The notes: generated from the sequence alone by a model not told the origin. DNA of 64,000 nt from CBDHFQ01 sp965262565 (GCA_965262565.1 CBDHFQ010000015.1:1-64000), one strand, 5' to 3'. Counted from the stretch's first letter, positions 36,620 through 46,564 are shown. Numbers and translations: made by a program.

Positions 36620-38005
36620 TTAGTAAGCATTCTCTTCCCCTCTAACTGCATTCCAAACTGTCAAAAAAATAATTTTTAAATCGAGAAAAAAGCTCCAATT
36701 CTCAATGTACCAAGTGTCATGCTCTATTCTTTTCTGCATCAAAGAGGGATCTGAAGTCTCTCCCCTAAAGCCTTTTATCTGAGCATAACCTGTGATGCCT
36801 GGAACAATAAAATGTCTAAATAAATACTTATCAATAATTTTAGAATACTCTTCAGTATGCTTTAGCATATGAGGTCGAGGTCCTACCACAGACATATGTC
36901 CAAAAAAAACATTAACAAACTGAGGAAATTCGTCCAAACTTGTCTTCCTTAAAAAAGCACCTACTTTCGTAATCCTTGCATCTCCTTTTTTCGCCTGCTG
37001 TGAATCTGATTTCTTGTTTACCGTCATCGTTCTAAATTTGTACACAGTGAAATCATTATTCTTATATCCGGATCGTAATTGGGAAAATATGACAGGTCCT
37101 CTTGACTCCAGCTTAATGGCTATAGCAATTAATGGGAACAGGATAGGAAAAATAAATAGTATAACCATGAGAGAAAAGACGATGTCAAAGGCTCTCTTGA
37201 TAATTCTGTTAAGTAATACCCTCAAAGGCTCCTTTCTCAAAGTTATGATCGGTATATGCCCGAACATATCTACATTAATCGGCCTATTTCTCAAGGGCCT
37301 GAAATCAGACACTATTCTAAAATGAATGAAATTATCATCAGCAAATTCAGCTATATCATCAATTAATTCTGAAGATGTTAATGGAATTGCAAAATAAATT
37401 TCATTCACCTTTTCCTGCATGCAAAATTGTTTTAACTCTTGAAGATGTTCTTTCACAAGTCTTTGGTATGTTCCTTCATCCTCATTTTCAGGTATATCGT
37501 CCATAAATCGATATACTGTAGCATCCTGAGAATTAAAAAATTCATATAACGCCTTAGACGAGTTTCCCGGCCCCACAACAACTATTTTTCTGATGTTATA
37601 ACTTATACTTCGATAATATCCATAAGCCAGAGATAATAAAAAGCGAAATAGTATTAAACATGACAAAAGAAAAGTGTAAGTATACAAAAGATGCATACGG
37701 GAAAAGAAGAAACGATCAAAGGAAAATAAAATAATCCCTACGATTAAAATGTGACCAACAAGGGTAAAAAATAAATGCTTTAAAAATGACTTAAATTCAA
37801 AAATATAAGCTCCATTATAAACATGACAGAAAAGTGCAGAACAAAGCCAGGAAAAATTAAAAATCAGAAAAAAGAATATGTAATAGTCTTCAAAGACCTG
37901 TTCCTTACCAAAAGTTACTATATGAGCTAATTTCAGGCAGAAATCCACCAGAATGAAATCAGCAATAATGATAAATAACCTGGAATAGTTTCTATTATCT
38001 TTCAT
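36620..38005 (-). CDS. Undecaprenyl-phosphate sugar phosphotransferase (WcaJ-type)
   Basis: 461 residues. Four or five N-terminal membrane segments (to about residue 130) and a nucleotide-binding-like soluble domain (VVVGPGNSSKALYEFF) precede a C-terminal bacterial sugar transferase domain: KRAFDIVFSLMVILFIFPILFPLIA, FSQLRSGYKNNDFTVYKFRTM, GAFLRKTSLDEFPQFVNVF and MSVVGPRPHMLKHTEEY. It loads the first sugar phosphate on undecaprenyl phosphate at the inner membrane. A second sugar transferase of different architecture is encoded on the other side of the spacer. Confidence 0.92.
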   Translation of the reverse strand: MKDNRNYSRLFIIIADFILVDFCLKLAHIVTFGKEQVFEDYYIFFFLIFNFSWLCSALFCHVYNGAYIFEFKSFLKHLFFTLVGHILIVGIILFSFDRFFFSRMHLLYTYTFLLSCLILFRFLLSLAYGYYRSISYNIRKIVVVGPGNSSKALYEFFNSQDATVYRFMDDIPENEDEGTYQRLVKEHLQELKQFCMQEKVNEIYFAIPLTSSELIDDIAEFADDNFIHFRIVSDFRPLRNRPINVDMFGHIPIITLRKEPLRVLLNRIIKRAFDIVFSLMVILFIFPILFPLIAIAIKLESRGPVIFSQLRSGYKNNDFTVYKFRTMTVNKKSDSQQAKKGDARITKVGAFLRKTSLDEFPQFVNVFFGHMSVVGPRPHMLKHTEEYSKIIDKYLFRHFIVPGITGYAQIKGFRGETSDPSLMQKRIEHDTWYIENWSFFLDLKIIFLTVWNAVRGEENAY

Positions 38006-38789
38006 GCTAGTACCTCAACATTCTTTTCTTATCACACTATCGTACCTTCAATATAAAGATAGAGATGATAAATATTGGTAAATAATTAAAATTGTTAATC
38101 TGTTTCGATAAATCTCCGAAAGGTTAATTTTTGAGTGTAAATGGAATTAAAAAAATCAGGGCAATATGCCAATGAAACAAAAATTATACATCCATTTAAG
38201 TTTCAGCAATTGGCAATTATCAAAGCTCTCACAATTTACCTACTTATATTCAAGAGATTATATCGACTTAATTAGTCATACTTCTATAAATTAGTCATAA
38301 TTCATAATATATCTCTTCGAAAGTTATATTTATTCTACATAAACAAAATTTATGACTTTATAAAATTACCAATTACGTAAAAATCAGTCTAAGTATACTG
38401 AGTTTTCACTCTCAATTTGTCCTTAGAATATACTGATCATTCCTTTCGCGATTCCATCGATACTTCGATCTAAAGTAATATCGACGGAAAGGATCAGAGG
38501 TCATCATAAGAACAATAAAAAACTGTTAAGCAAGAAAATTAGATAGTTCGCGAAACAAATGATCGAATTATCAATCCAATTGTATAATTTGATTTAATTA
38601 TTATACATTTACTTAATGATAAATGTGTAATATTCTTAATAACGAATACCCAATTATTGTGGTATGTTAATGTAGGTCTATCACGGAGTCAGAAAGAAAA
38701 TATTAAATTTTTTTATCAATTATTGATCATGTATGCTCACGTTTTGAATTCTTATGCCATAAACTAATAAATTCAAACGAGTACATATT
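38006..38789. other. 784-bp AT-rich spacer dividing the EPS cluster
   Basis: The spacer separates divergent EPS operons. No reading frame of note or RNA gene is seen. ATTAGTCATA occurs twice, at 38271-38280 and 38290-38299, 19 bases apart, and TGATCATTCCTTTC with GGAAAGGATCA (38434-38495) forms an imperfect inverted pair. Either could be a regulator site. Confidence 0.4.
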
Positions 38790-39257
38790 ATGATCATGTT
38801 AACAGGAATACACGTGGCGAGAAGTTATCAAATGGCTCTAAACATGAGCAAACAATTGCAAATGTCTAGGTTGCAAGTTTTGGTAATAGATGATGATGAT
38901 CATATTAGAATGTTACTCGAACTGGTGTTGCAGACGAAGTATGAAGTGGTAACAAAAGATGATGGTATGGGTGGAATGATTTGGCTTTCGGAAGGTAATA
39001 TACCCGATGTAGTTATCGTAGACCTTGAAATGCCAGGTTTTAATGGATTAGAATTTTTAAAAGCCATTAAAGTGAGTGGTTTTTTTCGTAATATACCTGT
39101 AATAATTCTTTCTAAGGATTCATCTCCCGAAACAAGAAAAAAATGCATTGATTTAGGTGCGCATGATGTACTTCTTAAGCCTTTCAATCCTGAGGAAACC
39201 TTTCAAATGATCTCAGGAGCCATCTCTAAAGCTGAATTAGTACATGAAGAGAATTAG
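38790..39257 (+). CDS. Single-domain response regulator (CheY-like)
   Basis: 155 residues: a receiver domain alone. LQVLVIDDDDHIRML provides the acidic pocket, PDVVIVDLEMPGFNG the phospho-acceptor Asp, VIILSKDSS the conserved Ser region and VLLKPFNPEE the Lys. No output domain follows. The first 24 residues before MSRLQVLVID are not part of the fold, so translation may start at an internal Met (residues 19 or 25). It is three bases upstream of the pseudo-receiver/sugar transferase gene and surely cotranscribed. No histidine kinase is near. Confidence 0.85.
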   Translation: MIMLTGIHVARSYQMALNMSKQLQMSRLQVLVIDDDDHIRMLLELVLQTKYEVVTKDDGMGGMIWLSEGNIPDVVIVDLEMPGFNGLEFLKAIKVSGFFRNIPVIILSKDSSPETRKKCIDLGAHDVLLKPFNPEETFQMISGAISKAELVHEEN

Positions 39258-39259
39258 AC

Positions 39260-40624
39260 ATGAGTATAACAACATCACATTCGACTTCTTCTGTGCCGGC
39301 ATCCGATTCACACATTGAGGATGCCACAACTAATTCGTCTACAGAGAATGATGCGCCTATTCTCATTCCGCAAAAGGAAGATATAATAGAAACAGAACGT
39401 GAGTCTAATTATACATTTCCTTCAAAGACTCAGGCTAAAAAATACCTTTATGTAGGAGAAAACGGAGATCAAATTTGTAAACAGCTCAAGGAAAATGATT
39501 TTTATGGCACTAAGATGAAGTTGTCATTCAAAGCTTTTTGCTGGCTGCAAAAAATGGCAATCTCACATGCATGGGCAGAGAAACTGGGCGTAAATAGTCC
39601 TGATCTTCCAGACGTTATTTTATGCGAAATGGACCTGCCAGATGGCGGGGCATATTCTCTTTGGGAAAAAATCAAGCATGATCCCTACATGCAGTTAATT
39701 CCCTTTATCGTCATTTCCAATGAAGTGGATAAGGATATCAGGCAGGAAGCTTTGGCAGTAGGAATAGATGACATTTACAATGAAAATGTATCTTTTGAAG
39801 AATTAACCTCCAGAATCTCTTTTCTACACAAATTTAAAGTAGAAAAATACAAACGCTCACAGGATAAAGAAATACCTACAGAAATACATATTCCTGTGGT
39901 AAAGCGTACTTTCGATGTAGTAGTAGCATTGAGCATATTTCTCCTAATATTTCCAATTCTACTTTTAATATCCATCATAATTACTCTTGAGTCTAAAGGC
40001 CCCATTTTTTACATATCCAAGCGAGCAGGTACTGGCTATAAGATTTTTGATTTCTATAAATTTAGAACAATGTACCAGGGAGCGGAACGAGACCTAAAAG
40101 CATTAATGCATAAAAATCAATATGCGGTCTCAAATAATATTCCAGTACAACATAGAAGCTCTTCAGAAGACACCTCAGACAATATTTCAACCAAAGAGAA
40201 TTCAACAGAAAAATTAACGACTAAGACTTCTGAACATCCTGTAGCTGAAACATCAAATAATACCTTTGTAAAAATTTATAAAGATCCGCGGATCACCCCC
40301 TTTGGACGATTTTTAAGAAAAACCAGTTTAGATGAATTACCTCAACTAATTAATGTTCTCAAAGGGGACATGTCTTTAGTAGGTAATAGACCTTTACCTC
40401 TTTATGAAGCAGAACAACTTACTACAGATCTTTGGGCAAAGCGCTTTTTAGCTCCTGCCGGAATTACGGGTCTTTGGCAAGTGAAGAAAAGAGGGAAAAA
40501 AGATATGTCTGAACAAGAAAGAAAGGAGCTGGATAATACTTATGCTGACGAACCGTCATTCTGGATGGATTTACAAATCCTATTCTTAACCTTGCCTGCC
40601 ATGTTCCAAAAAGAAGATGTTTAG
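39260..40624 (+). CDS. Degenerate receiver domain fused to a sugar transferase
   Basis: 454 residues. After a Ser/Thr-rich start, residues 60-185 have a receiver-like layout (LPDVILCEMDLPDGG ... IPFIVISNEVDKD ... AVGIDDIYNENVSFEEL), but the acidic pocket is gone, the phospho-acceptor Asp is Glu123 and the Lys is absent. Residues 215-454 are a bacterial sugar transferase with one membrane segment (RTFDVVVALSIFLLIFPILLL), FYKFRTM, DPRITPFGRFLRKTSLDELPQ and MSLVGNRP. About 80 low-complexity residues (272-340) are inserted between FRTM and DPRIT. The first part may be an allosteric module that reads the neighbouring response regulator. Confidence 0.82.
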   Translation: MSITTSHSTSSVPASDSHIEDATTNSSTENDAPILIPQKEDIIETERESNYTFPSKTQAKKYLYVGENGDQICKQLKENDFYGTKMKLSFKAFCWLQKMAISHAWAEKLGVNSPDLPDVILCEMDLPDGGAYSLWEKIKHDPYMQLIPFIVISNEVDKDIRQEALAVGIDDIYNENVSFEELTSRISFLHKFKVEKYKRSQDKEIPTEIHIPVVKRTFDVVVALSIFLLIFPILLLISIIITLESKGPIFYISKRAGTGYKIFDFYKFRTMYQGAERDLKALMHKNQYAVSNNIPVQHRSSSEDTSDNISTKENSTEKLTTKTSEHPVAETSNNTFVKIYKDPRITPFGRFLRKTSLDELPQLINVLKGDMSLVGNRPLPLYEAEQLTTDLWAKRFLAPAGITGLWQVKKRGKKDMSEQERKELDNTYADEPSFWMDLQILFLTLPAMFQKEDV

Positions 40625-40671
40625 TTAAGCACGAAATATAATCTTCTTGACACACAACAGGGACACTAATA

Positions 40672-42024
40672 ATGAAACTCAGAGATCATAAATATTGGTA
40701 CACTTCAGGAGCGTTTACTCTTTTTGAGAAGCTCTCTTTACAGATATTTAGATTTGGAGGAGTTTATTTGTTAGTTAGATATTTACCTAAAGCTGAATAT
40801 GGAATTTGGTTGCTTTTCTTGGCTATCAATGCCTTTTTAGAAGTGGCGCGGCTAGGACTTATTAGAAATGCTCTGGTTAAATTTCTTGCTAGCAACTCGG
40901 AAGAGCATCATGCAGCCATTAACACTGCTTCTATCCTTCTCAATTTTTCTCTCACTCTATTCAGCATTTCCGTTCTTTACATTCTTTCAGTTACTCACCT
41001 ATTTATCTGGCCAAATACAGAACCCTTACACCAGCTTCTTTATCTCTATATGATTACTACTTTTGTCCTCACTCCTTTTTATCAGTTTAATTTTATTCAA
41101 CAGGCTAATTTTGATTTTAGAGGTAGTTCATTGAGCAATATTGCCAGAGAGGGATTATTTTTTGGCTATGTGGTATATGCCATATTTTTTCTAAAAAATA
41201 TTGAGCTAATTAATTTGGGGATTTTCCAGATTGTCGCTGCAGGGGTGGGCTCGATCACTGCTATGTTAACCGCCAGACCTTACTGGAAATTTTCCAGGAA
41301 AATCCATTGGGATTGGATCAGGCAGCTATTTCATTTCGGAAAATACACTTTTGGTACGGGCATGAGCACAATGCTGATGAAGAACCTGGATCAGTTTATG
41401 CTCGGAGCTCTTCTTAATACTAGTTCTGTAGCTATATATGGAATTGGGATGAAAATTGCTAACCTGGCTGAAGTACCCACGCAAGCAGTCGCTGATGTGG
41501 TTTTCCCCCAAAGTGCTAAGAGAATTCGCACCGAAGGGAAAGAAGCCGTAAAATATTTGTATGAAAGATCTGTAGGAGTAATATTGGCTCTGGTATTTCC
41601 CGGGATTTGTTTTATTCTACTGTTCCCGGAATTTATTGTAGAATTAATTGCAGGAGACAAGTATGCTGACACTGTTCCTGTATTACAGATAGTGATGCTC
41701 TATGGAATTTTTATTCCCTACATACGACAATTTGGGACTGTTTTTGATTCTATCGGTATGCCAAAGTTAAATTTTTACTTTGTCATCTTTAGTTCCATCG
41801 TAAATATCATTTGCAATTATGTGTTTATCACTAAATTTGGCACTATTGGAGCTGCCTACGGAACGCTGGTAACCTTAATCATTACCTTTGCCGTTAATCA
41901 GGTCATACTCTATCAGAAATTAGGGGTGCAACCTTTAAATACGATCATCTTCGCCCATAAATTCTATGTGGATAGTTTCAGTAATACATGGCTCTTCCTA
42001 AAAAAAGCTATTTCCAGAAGTTAA
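40672..42024 (+). CDS. Wzx-like polysaccharide flippase
   Basis: 450 residues with about twelve membrane segments, of the MOP superfamily (oligosaccharide flippase). The start FEKLSLQIFRFGGVYLLVRYLPKAEYGIWLLFLAI and the centre MLMKNLDQFMLGALLNTSSVAIYGIGMKIANL are typical of Wzx/RfbX. It would move undecaprenyl-linked repeat units across the inner membrane; a Wzy polymerase was not found in the window. It follows the sugar transferase gene after 47 bases. Its end lies 50 bases before that of the convergent polA. Confidence 0.88.
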   Translation: MKLRDHKYWYTSGAFTLFEKLSLQIFRFGGVYLLVRYLPKAEYGIWLLFLAINAFLEVARLGLIRNALVKFLASNSEEHHAAINTASILLNFSLTLFSISVLYILSVTHLFIWPNTEPLHQLLYLYMITTFVLTPFYQFNFIQQANFDFRGSSLSNIAREGLFFGYVVYAIFFLKNIELINLGIFQIVAAGVGSITAMLTARPYWKFSRKIHWDWIRQLFHFGKYTFGTGMSTMLMKNLDQFMLGALLNTSSVAIYGIGMKIANLAEVPTQAVADVVFPQSAKRIRTEGKEAVKYLYERSVGVILALVFPGICFILLFPEFIVELIAGDKYADTVPVLQIVMLYGIFIPYIRQFGTVFDSIGMPKLNFYFVIFSSIVNIICNYVFITKFGTIGAAYGTLVTLIITFAVNQVILYQKLGVQPLNTIIFAHKFYVDSFSNTWLFLKKAISRS

Positions 42025-42052
42025 GCCCCCTTTCCCAAAGATTAAAGGGGCT
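42024..42052. terminator. Bidirectional terminator between flippase and polA
   Basis: AGCCCCCTTT and AAAGGGGCT form a 9-bp stem with a one-base bulge and a 10-base loop, in the 50-base gap between two convergent genes. Confidence 0.6.
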
Positions 42053-42074
42053 CCTTCATTGGCACTACAAATAC

Positions 42075-44864
42075 CTAATGAGCTTGGAGCCAGTTTTGTC
42101 CTGTACCAACTTCTACTTCCATAGGTACTTCGAGCTGGACTGCGTGAATCATCTTATCTCTAATAATACTCTTCGCCTTGTCCAGTTCATCTCGATGAAC
42201 ATCAAACACTAATTCATCATGAACTTGCAAAATCATCTTGGACTTTAGTTGTTGTTCGTTAAAGGCTTCAAAAATATGAATCATGGCCAGTTTAATGATG
42301 TCTGCCGCAGTTCCCTGAATAGGCGAATTGATGGCATTCCTTTCAGCAAAGCCTCTGACAGTAGGATTTTTTGAGAGAATATCTGGCAAGTACCTTTTTC
42401 GTCCGAAATACGTTTCTGCATATCCTTTTTCTCTGGCGATTTGGATACATTGATCCATGTATTCCTTTACTTTACTGTATTGTCGGAAGTAGGTGTCTAT
42501 GATATCTTTAGCTTCTGTTCTGGAGATGCTCATTCGCTGGCTCAATCCAAAGACAGAAATTCCGTAGATGATCCCAAAATTCACTTGTTTGGCTGCAGAT
42601 CGTTGTTCTGAGGTTACCTGATCAGGACTAATGCCAAACACTCTGGCGGCTGATGCTTTATGAATGTCTTGTCCTTGTTGGAAGGCTTCCATCATATTAG
42701 GATCTTGACTTAAAGCAGCCATAATTCTGAGCTCTACTTGAGAATAGTCTGCTGAAAGGAGAATATAGTCTTCACTCCTTGGGACAAATCCCTTGCGAAC
42801 CTCTCTACCATCTTCCGTTCTGATAGGTATATTTTGAAGGTTGGGATTATTGGAACTCAATCTTCCCGTAACCGCGACAGATTGGCTAAACGTGGTATGG
42901 ACTCTTCCAGATTCAGGATGTATTAGTTCGGGCAACGCATCTACATAAGTAGATTGTAGTTTTTTTATTCCTCTGAACGCCAATACCTTTTCTGGGAGCT
43001 CGTGTTTGACGGCCAAGTTCATCAACACCTGCTCACCAGTAGAATATTGACCCGTTTTAGTTTTTTTAGCTTTTGTTCCTTTTCCCAGCCCTAATTTTTC
43101 AAATAGAATTTCGCCCAACTGCTTAGGAGAATTGATATTAAACTTCTCTCCAGCCATTTCATAAATGTCTTTTTCCAGCGTTTCCAAGCGTTGCCCTAGT
43201 TCTACGGAATAATCTCTTAATGTTTGTTCATCGATCTTGATCCCCTCAAATTCCATATCTGTAAGAATGGCCATCAGCGGTTGTTCAATGTCATTAAACA
43301 CCTTATTTTCCTCCACTTCTGGAGCTAGCTTCTCATATAATTTAAGCGTAATATCCGCATCTTCAGCAGCATATTCTATCAGCTTCTCCACCTCTACCTC
43401 TCTCATAGACATCTGATTTTTTCCTTTCTTACCAATAAGCGTTTCAATGGAGATGGTTTCATAATTGAGTAATTCCTTAGCCATTGCATCCATATTATGC
43501 TTCACTTCTGGCTTAAGTACATAATGAGCCAACATCGTATCGAAAAAGGGCCCCCGAACGGTGATATCATATTTCTTTAATACCAACAGATCATATTTTA
43601 AATTTTGACCTATCTTTAGAATGTTCTCATCTTCCCACACTGCTTTAAAGGTTTCTAGTACCTTTTCTACTTCTTCTCTATGTTCGCTCAGGTGAATATA
43701 ATATGCCTCTCCAGGTTCCAGGCTGATAGAAATTCCCACTAATTCTGCTTGTAATGCATTGAGGGAGGTGGTTTCAGTATCAAAGCAACATTTACCTTTG
43801 TGTTTGATTCGTTGAATTAATTCCTCGAATTCTTCCTGCTTACTCAATAAAGCATATTTGTGTTCCGTCGTTTCAATATTCTGAATTCCCTGAAATTCGG
43901 AAGCTAAGTCTTTAACATCCTGGGCAGAATAATCAGTATCTACATTGCCAAACAGATCTTTTTGAGTAGAAGGTTGAACAGGATTGAGCTTACTATTTAA
44001 TAAGCGCTGAGTGGTGGTCCTAAACTCCAATTCTCCCATCAATTCCATAAGTTCCTCCAGATTGGCATGAGTAATTTTTAGCTCATTAAATGACCAATCA
44101 AAGGGAACATCAGTATGGATCGTCGCCAAATCTTTAGACATTAACCCCTGATCCCCAAATTCTTTTACCGATTCGCGGATACTTTTCTTTTTAATTTGAT
44201 CAACATTTTTCACAATGTTTTCCAGGGTTCCGAACTCACTTAGAAGGGACACTGCTGTTTTATCTCCAATTTTAGGTATTCCAGGAATATTATCTACGGC
44301 ATCTCCTTTCAGTCCCAGGAAATCCGTAATTAATTCAGGAGGAACACCAAACAATTTTTCGACAGATGATGGATCTACCACATCAAATCCTCCTCCCTTA
44401 TATTTCGGTTTAAATAAGAATACACAATCAGTTACCAGTTGAGCGTAATCTTTATCAGGGGTCACCATAAATATATCACAAATATCAGAGTCCACGTGAT
44501 AGGCTACTGTACCAATGATATCATCCGCCTCATAACCATCAAGAAACAAGCAAGAAATATTAAGGGCATTCAGCAAACGCTTCAAATAGGGAATGGCTAG
44601 ACGTATATCTTCTGGTTGCTCATCTCGCTGAGCCTTATATTCTTTAAAAGCTTTGTGTCTAAAGGTAGGAGCAGAAGTATCCAGGGCAACAGCCAAATGA
44701 GTAGGGTCTTCTTTTGTAATAATTTCAACCAGGGTATTTGTAAATCCGAATATTGCAGAAGTATTTAATCCTGAGGAGGTTATACGAGGATTTTTAATAA
44801 ATGCAAAATGAGAACGGTATAAGAGGGCCATCGCGTCCAACAAAAACAGCTTTTGTTTAGCCAT
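42075..44864 (-). CDS. polA: DNA polymerase I
   Basis: 929 residues. The 5'-3' exonuclease domain (1-290) starts KLFLLDAMALLYRSHFAF and has GYEADDIIGTVA and GLKGDAVDNIPGIPKIGDKTA. The 3'-5' proofreading domain looks intact: CCFDTETTSLNAL (DxE), IGQNLKYDLLVL and YAAEDADITLKLYE. The polymerase domain has DYSQVELRIMAALS, RSAAKQVNFGIIYG and LQVHDELVFDVHRD. It joins Okazaki fragments and fills repair gaps. Its 5' end is divergent from the hydrolase-like gene. Confidence 0.97.
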   Translation of the reverse strand: MAKQKLFLLDAMALLYRSHFAFIKNPRITSSGLNTSAIFGFTNTLVEIITKEDPTHLAVALDTSAPTFRHKAFKEYKAQRDEQPEDIRLAIPYLKRLLNALNISCLFLDGYEADDIIGTVAYHVDSDICDIFMVTPDKDYAQLVTDCVFLFKPKYKGGGFDVVDPSSVEKLFGVPPELITDFLGLKGDAVDNIPGIPKIGDKTAVSLLSEFGTLENIVKNVDQIKKKSIRESVKEFGDQGLMSKDLATIHTDVPFDWSFNELKITHANLEELMELMGELEFRTTTQRLLNSKLNPVQPSTQKDLFGNVDTDYSAQDVKDLASEFQGIQNIETTEHKYALLSKQEEFEELIQRIKHKGKCCFDTETTSLNALQAELVGISISLEPGEAYYIHLSEHREEVEKVLETFKAVWEDENILKIGQNLKYDLLVLKKYDITVRGPFFDTMLAHYVLKPEVKHNMDAMAKELLNYETISIETLIGKKGKNQMSMREVEVEKLIEYAAEDADITLKLYEKLAPEVEENKVFNDIEQPLMAILTDMEFEGIKIDEQTLRDYSVELGQRLETLEKDIYEMAGEKFNINSPKQLGEILFEKLGLGKGTKAKKTKTGQYSTGEQVLMNLAVKHELPEKVLAFRGIKKLQSTYVDALPELIHPESGRVHTTFSQSVAVTGRLSSNNPNLQNIPIRTEDGREVRKGFVPRSEDYILLSADYSQVELRIMAALSQDPNMMEAFQQGQDIHKASAARVFGISPDQVTSEQRSAAKQVNFGIIYGISVFGLSQRMSISRTEAKDIIDTYFRQYSKVKEYMDQCIQIAREKGYAETYFGRKRYLPDILSKNPTVRGFAERNAINSPIQGTAADIIKLAMIHIFEAFNEQQLKSKMILQVHDELVFDVHRDELDKAKSIIRDKMIHAVQLEVPMEVEVGTGQNWLQAH

Positions 44865-44899
44865 ATGTAGATTGATATTTTATGCTGATGTATTTTAAA

Positions 44900-44907
44900 C
44901 AAAAGTA
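44900..44907 (-). promoter_or_regulatory. Candidate -7 box for polA
   Basis: CAAAAGTA on the plus strand reads TACTTTTG on the minus strand, a full TAnnTTTG match 35 bases before the polA start. No clear TTG at the expected distance. Confidence 0.35.
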
Positions 44908-44980
44908 TATTTTCTCAATATACCTAATTAGTGAGAATTGTAAGTTTACGTTTTGAAGATGATAGTTCAAAGAAATATAG

Positions 44981-45835
44981 ATGAGAGTACCAATGAAGCC
45001 AAGCATGAAATTAGGAGTCTTATTAATCTTAGGTATGGGATATCAGGGAAGGAAACAACGACAAGCCACTTACATTAAAAATAAAATTCATGAATTAATT
45101 CCCTCAGAAAATGCTCCTGTGGAATATGTCAATTATTACGAATACATGGAAAAGCGTCAGGCAGATTTATTTAATGCCATGAAATCTGACGCCTTAGGAG
45201 GTCCCTGGAACTGGCTCAGAAAGTTGACTATAGAACAATTAGGAGATGCTGCTACCTATTTGCACAGAGCACATGCCCCGGATAGTGCATATAGAGAGGT
45301 ACACTCCAAAGTTATGCAAGGACTCATCCGCCTTAGGGAAAAAACTGGTCCTGATACTCCATTGGTTATTCTGGCTGGCTCTCTTGGAGCACTTATCATT
45401 ATGGATTATATATGCGACAGAGAGGATGGACTTGATGAACACCTCCTATCTTCTTCTCTTAGTGAGACTGACATAGCGGCTGCCAAAGACTTCCATCATT
45501 TAAAGCTTATGCTAACCTGGGGATGCAATATTCCAATGTTTCTTGGCGGTGCATCCAAACCATATGGTTTCAGTAAACCACATCCAGACTTCCACTGGTA
45601 TAACTTTTATGGAAAACCCGATATTTTAGGTTGGCCCTTAAAACATCTAAATCACAAAGAATCGGACAGTCATCAGCGAAGTTTCAATGAACTGGTTACA
45701 GAAGATATACATGTCAATATAGGGGGGACACCTTTGATTCACGAAAATTATTGGTATCATCGTAAATCAAGGCAGCTTATGTTAACAAAGTTGGCCAAAT
45801 GTTACGCTAATTTACATGCTAATGTTAATAAATAG
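44981..45835 (+). CDS. Alpha/beta-hydrolase-like protein of unknown function
   Basis: 284 residues. No named family was recognised. LLILGMGYQG at the start resembles the first strand and oxyanion region of alpha/beta hydrolases, and VILAGSLGALIIMDYI (about residues 127-142) looks like a nucleophile elbow with the G-x-S-x-G form AGSLG. GGTPLIHENYWYHR near the end could supply the catalytic His. Starting at the ninth residue (MKLGVLL) is as likely as the first ATG. There is no signal peptide. A histidine phosphatase gene follows 68 bases later on the same strand. Confidence 0.55.
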   Translation: MRVPMKPSMKLGVLLILGMGYQGRKQRQATYIKNKIHELIPSENAPVEYVNYYEYMEKRQADLFNAMKSDALGGPWNWLRKLTIEQLGDAATYLHRAHAPDSAYREVHSKVMQGLIRLREKTGPDTPLVILAGSLGALIIMDYICDREDGLDEHLLSSSLSETDIAAAKDFHHLKLMLTWGCNIPMFLGGASKPYGFSKPHPDFHWYNFYGKPDILGWPLKHLNHKESDSHQRSFNELVTEDIHVNIGGTPLIHENYWYHRKSRQLMLTKLAKCYANLHANVNK

Positions 45836-45903
45836 TAAAATAAGAAATTATTCCCCTGTATGATTCTCTCATATCATAGGTTTTTACCTATTTTCAATCT
45901 GTT

Positions 45904-46557
45904 ATGCATTTATATCTCATAAGACATGCCGAAAGCGAAGGCAATGTTAATAATCACGTTATAGGTGGTCAGTCCAATCATCTTCCCCTCACGGCAAGAG
46001 GGCTAAAACAGGCCGAAGCGTTAGGGAACAGATTTCTCCATAATGAAATTGGGTTCGACCAAATACATAGTTCGACCGCTGTTCGCTCAATGCAAACCGT
46101 CCAGGCGGTAGGTGATATCATCGGTTTTGACGAAGAGCACATTCACTTTTCTGATGAATTGCTGGAATTATCGCAGGGCTCCTGGGAAGGGCAGGTTCGT
46201 AGCAATATTTATACGGAGGAAGTCCTTTCCAAACGACTTAATGATCCCTGGCATTTTACCCCACCTGGAGGAGAATCTCCAAAAGATGTGGAAACAAGAA
46301 TGTATCAATATATTTGTCAGCAGTTTGTAGAACCTGATATACACGCACATAGAATTGCCATCTTTTCTCATGGTATGTCTATTAAGTGTCTTATCCGGAG
46401 AATATTGGACTCCACTCCGGGTATGACCTATAGAATCGTTTTACATAATACTTCCATCACACATATTATTTTTCAAAAGAATCATTGGTATGTAGGTGCT
46501 ATAAATGATTATGCTCATTTAAATGGAATAGGCTATGTAGGACATTATGGTTCTTGA
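45904..46557 (+). CDS. Histidine phosphatase family protein (PGM-like)
   Basis: 217 residues. HLYLIRHAESEGNVNNH holds the RH phosphate-acceptor motif at residues 7-8 and LPLTARGLKQAEALG the usual following block; IHSSTAVRSMQTVQAVG, ELSQGSWEG and AIFSHGMSIKCLIRRIL (second catalytic His) complete the branch I fold. It may act on a sugar phosphate, alpha-ribazole phosphate or another phosphoester. It is not clearly a glycolytic mutase. A bidirectional terminator follows. Confidence 0.88.
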   Translation: MHLYLIRHAESEGNVNNHVIGGQSNHLPLTARGLKQAEALGNRFLHNEIGFDQIHSSTAVRSMQTVQAVGDIIGFDEEHIHFSDELLELSQGSWEGQVRSNIYTEEVLSKRLNDPWHFTPPGGESPKDVETRMYQYICQQFVEPDIHAHRIAIFSHGMSIKCLIRRILDSTPGMTYRIVLHNTSITHIIFQKNHWYVGAINDYAHLNGIGYVGHYGS

Positions 46558-46564
46558 AAAAAGA

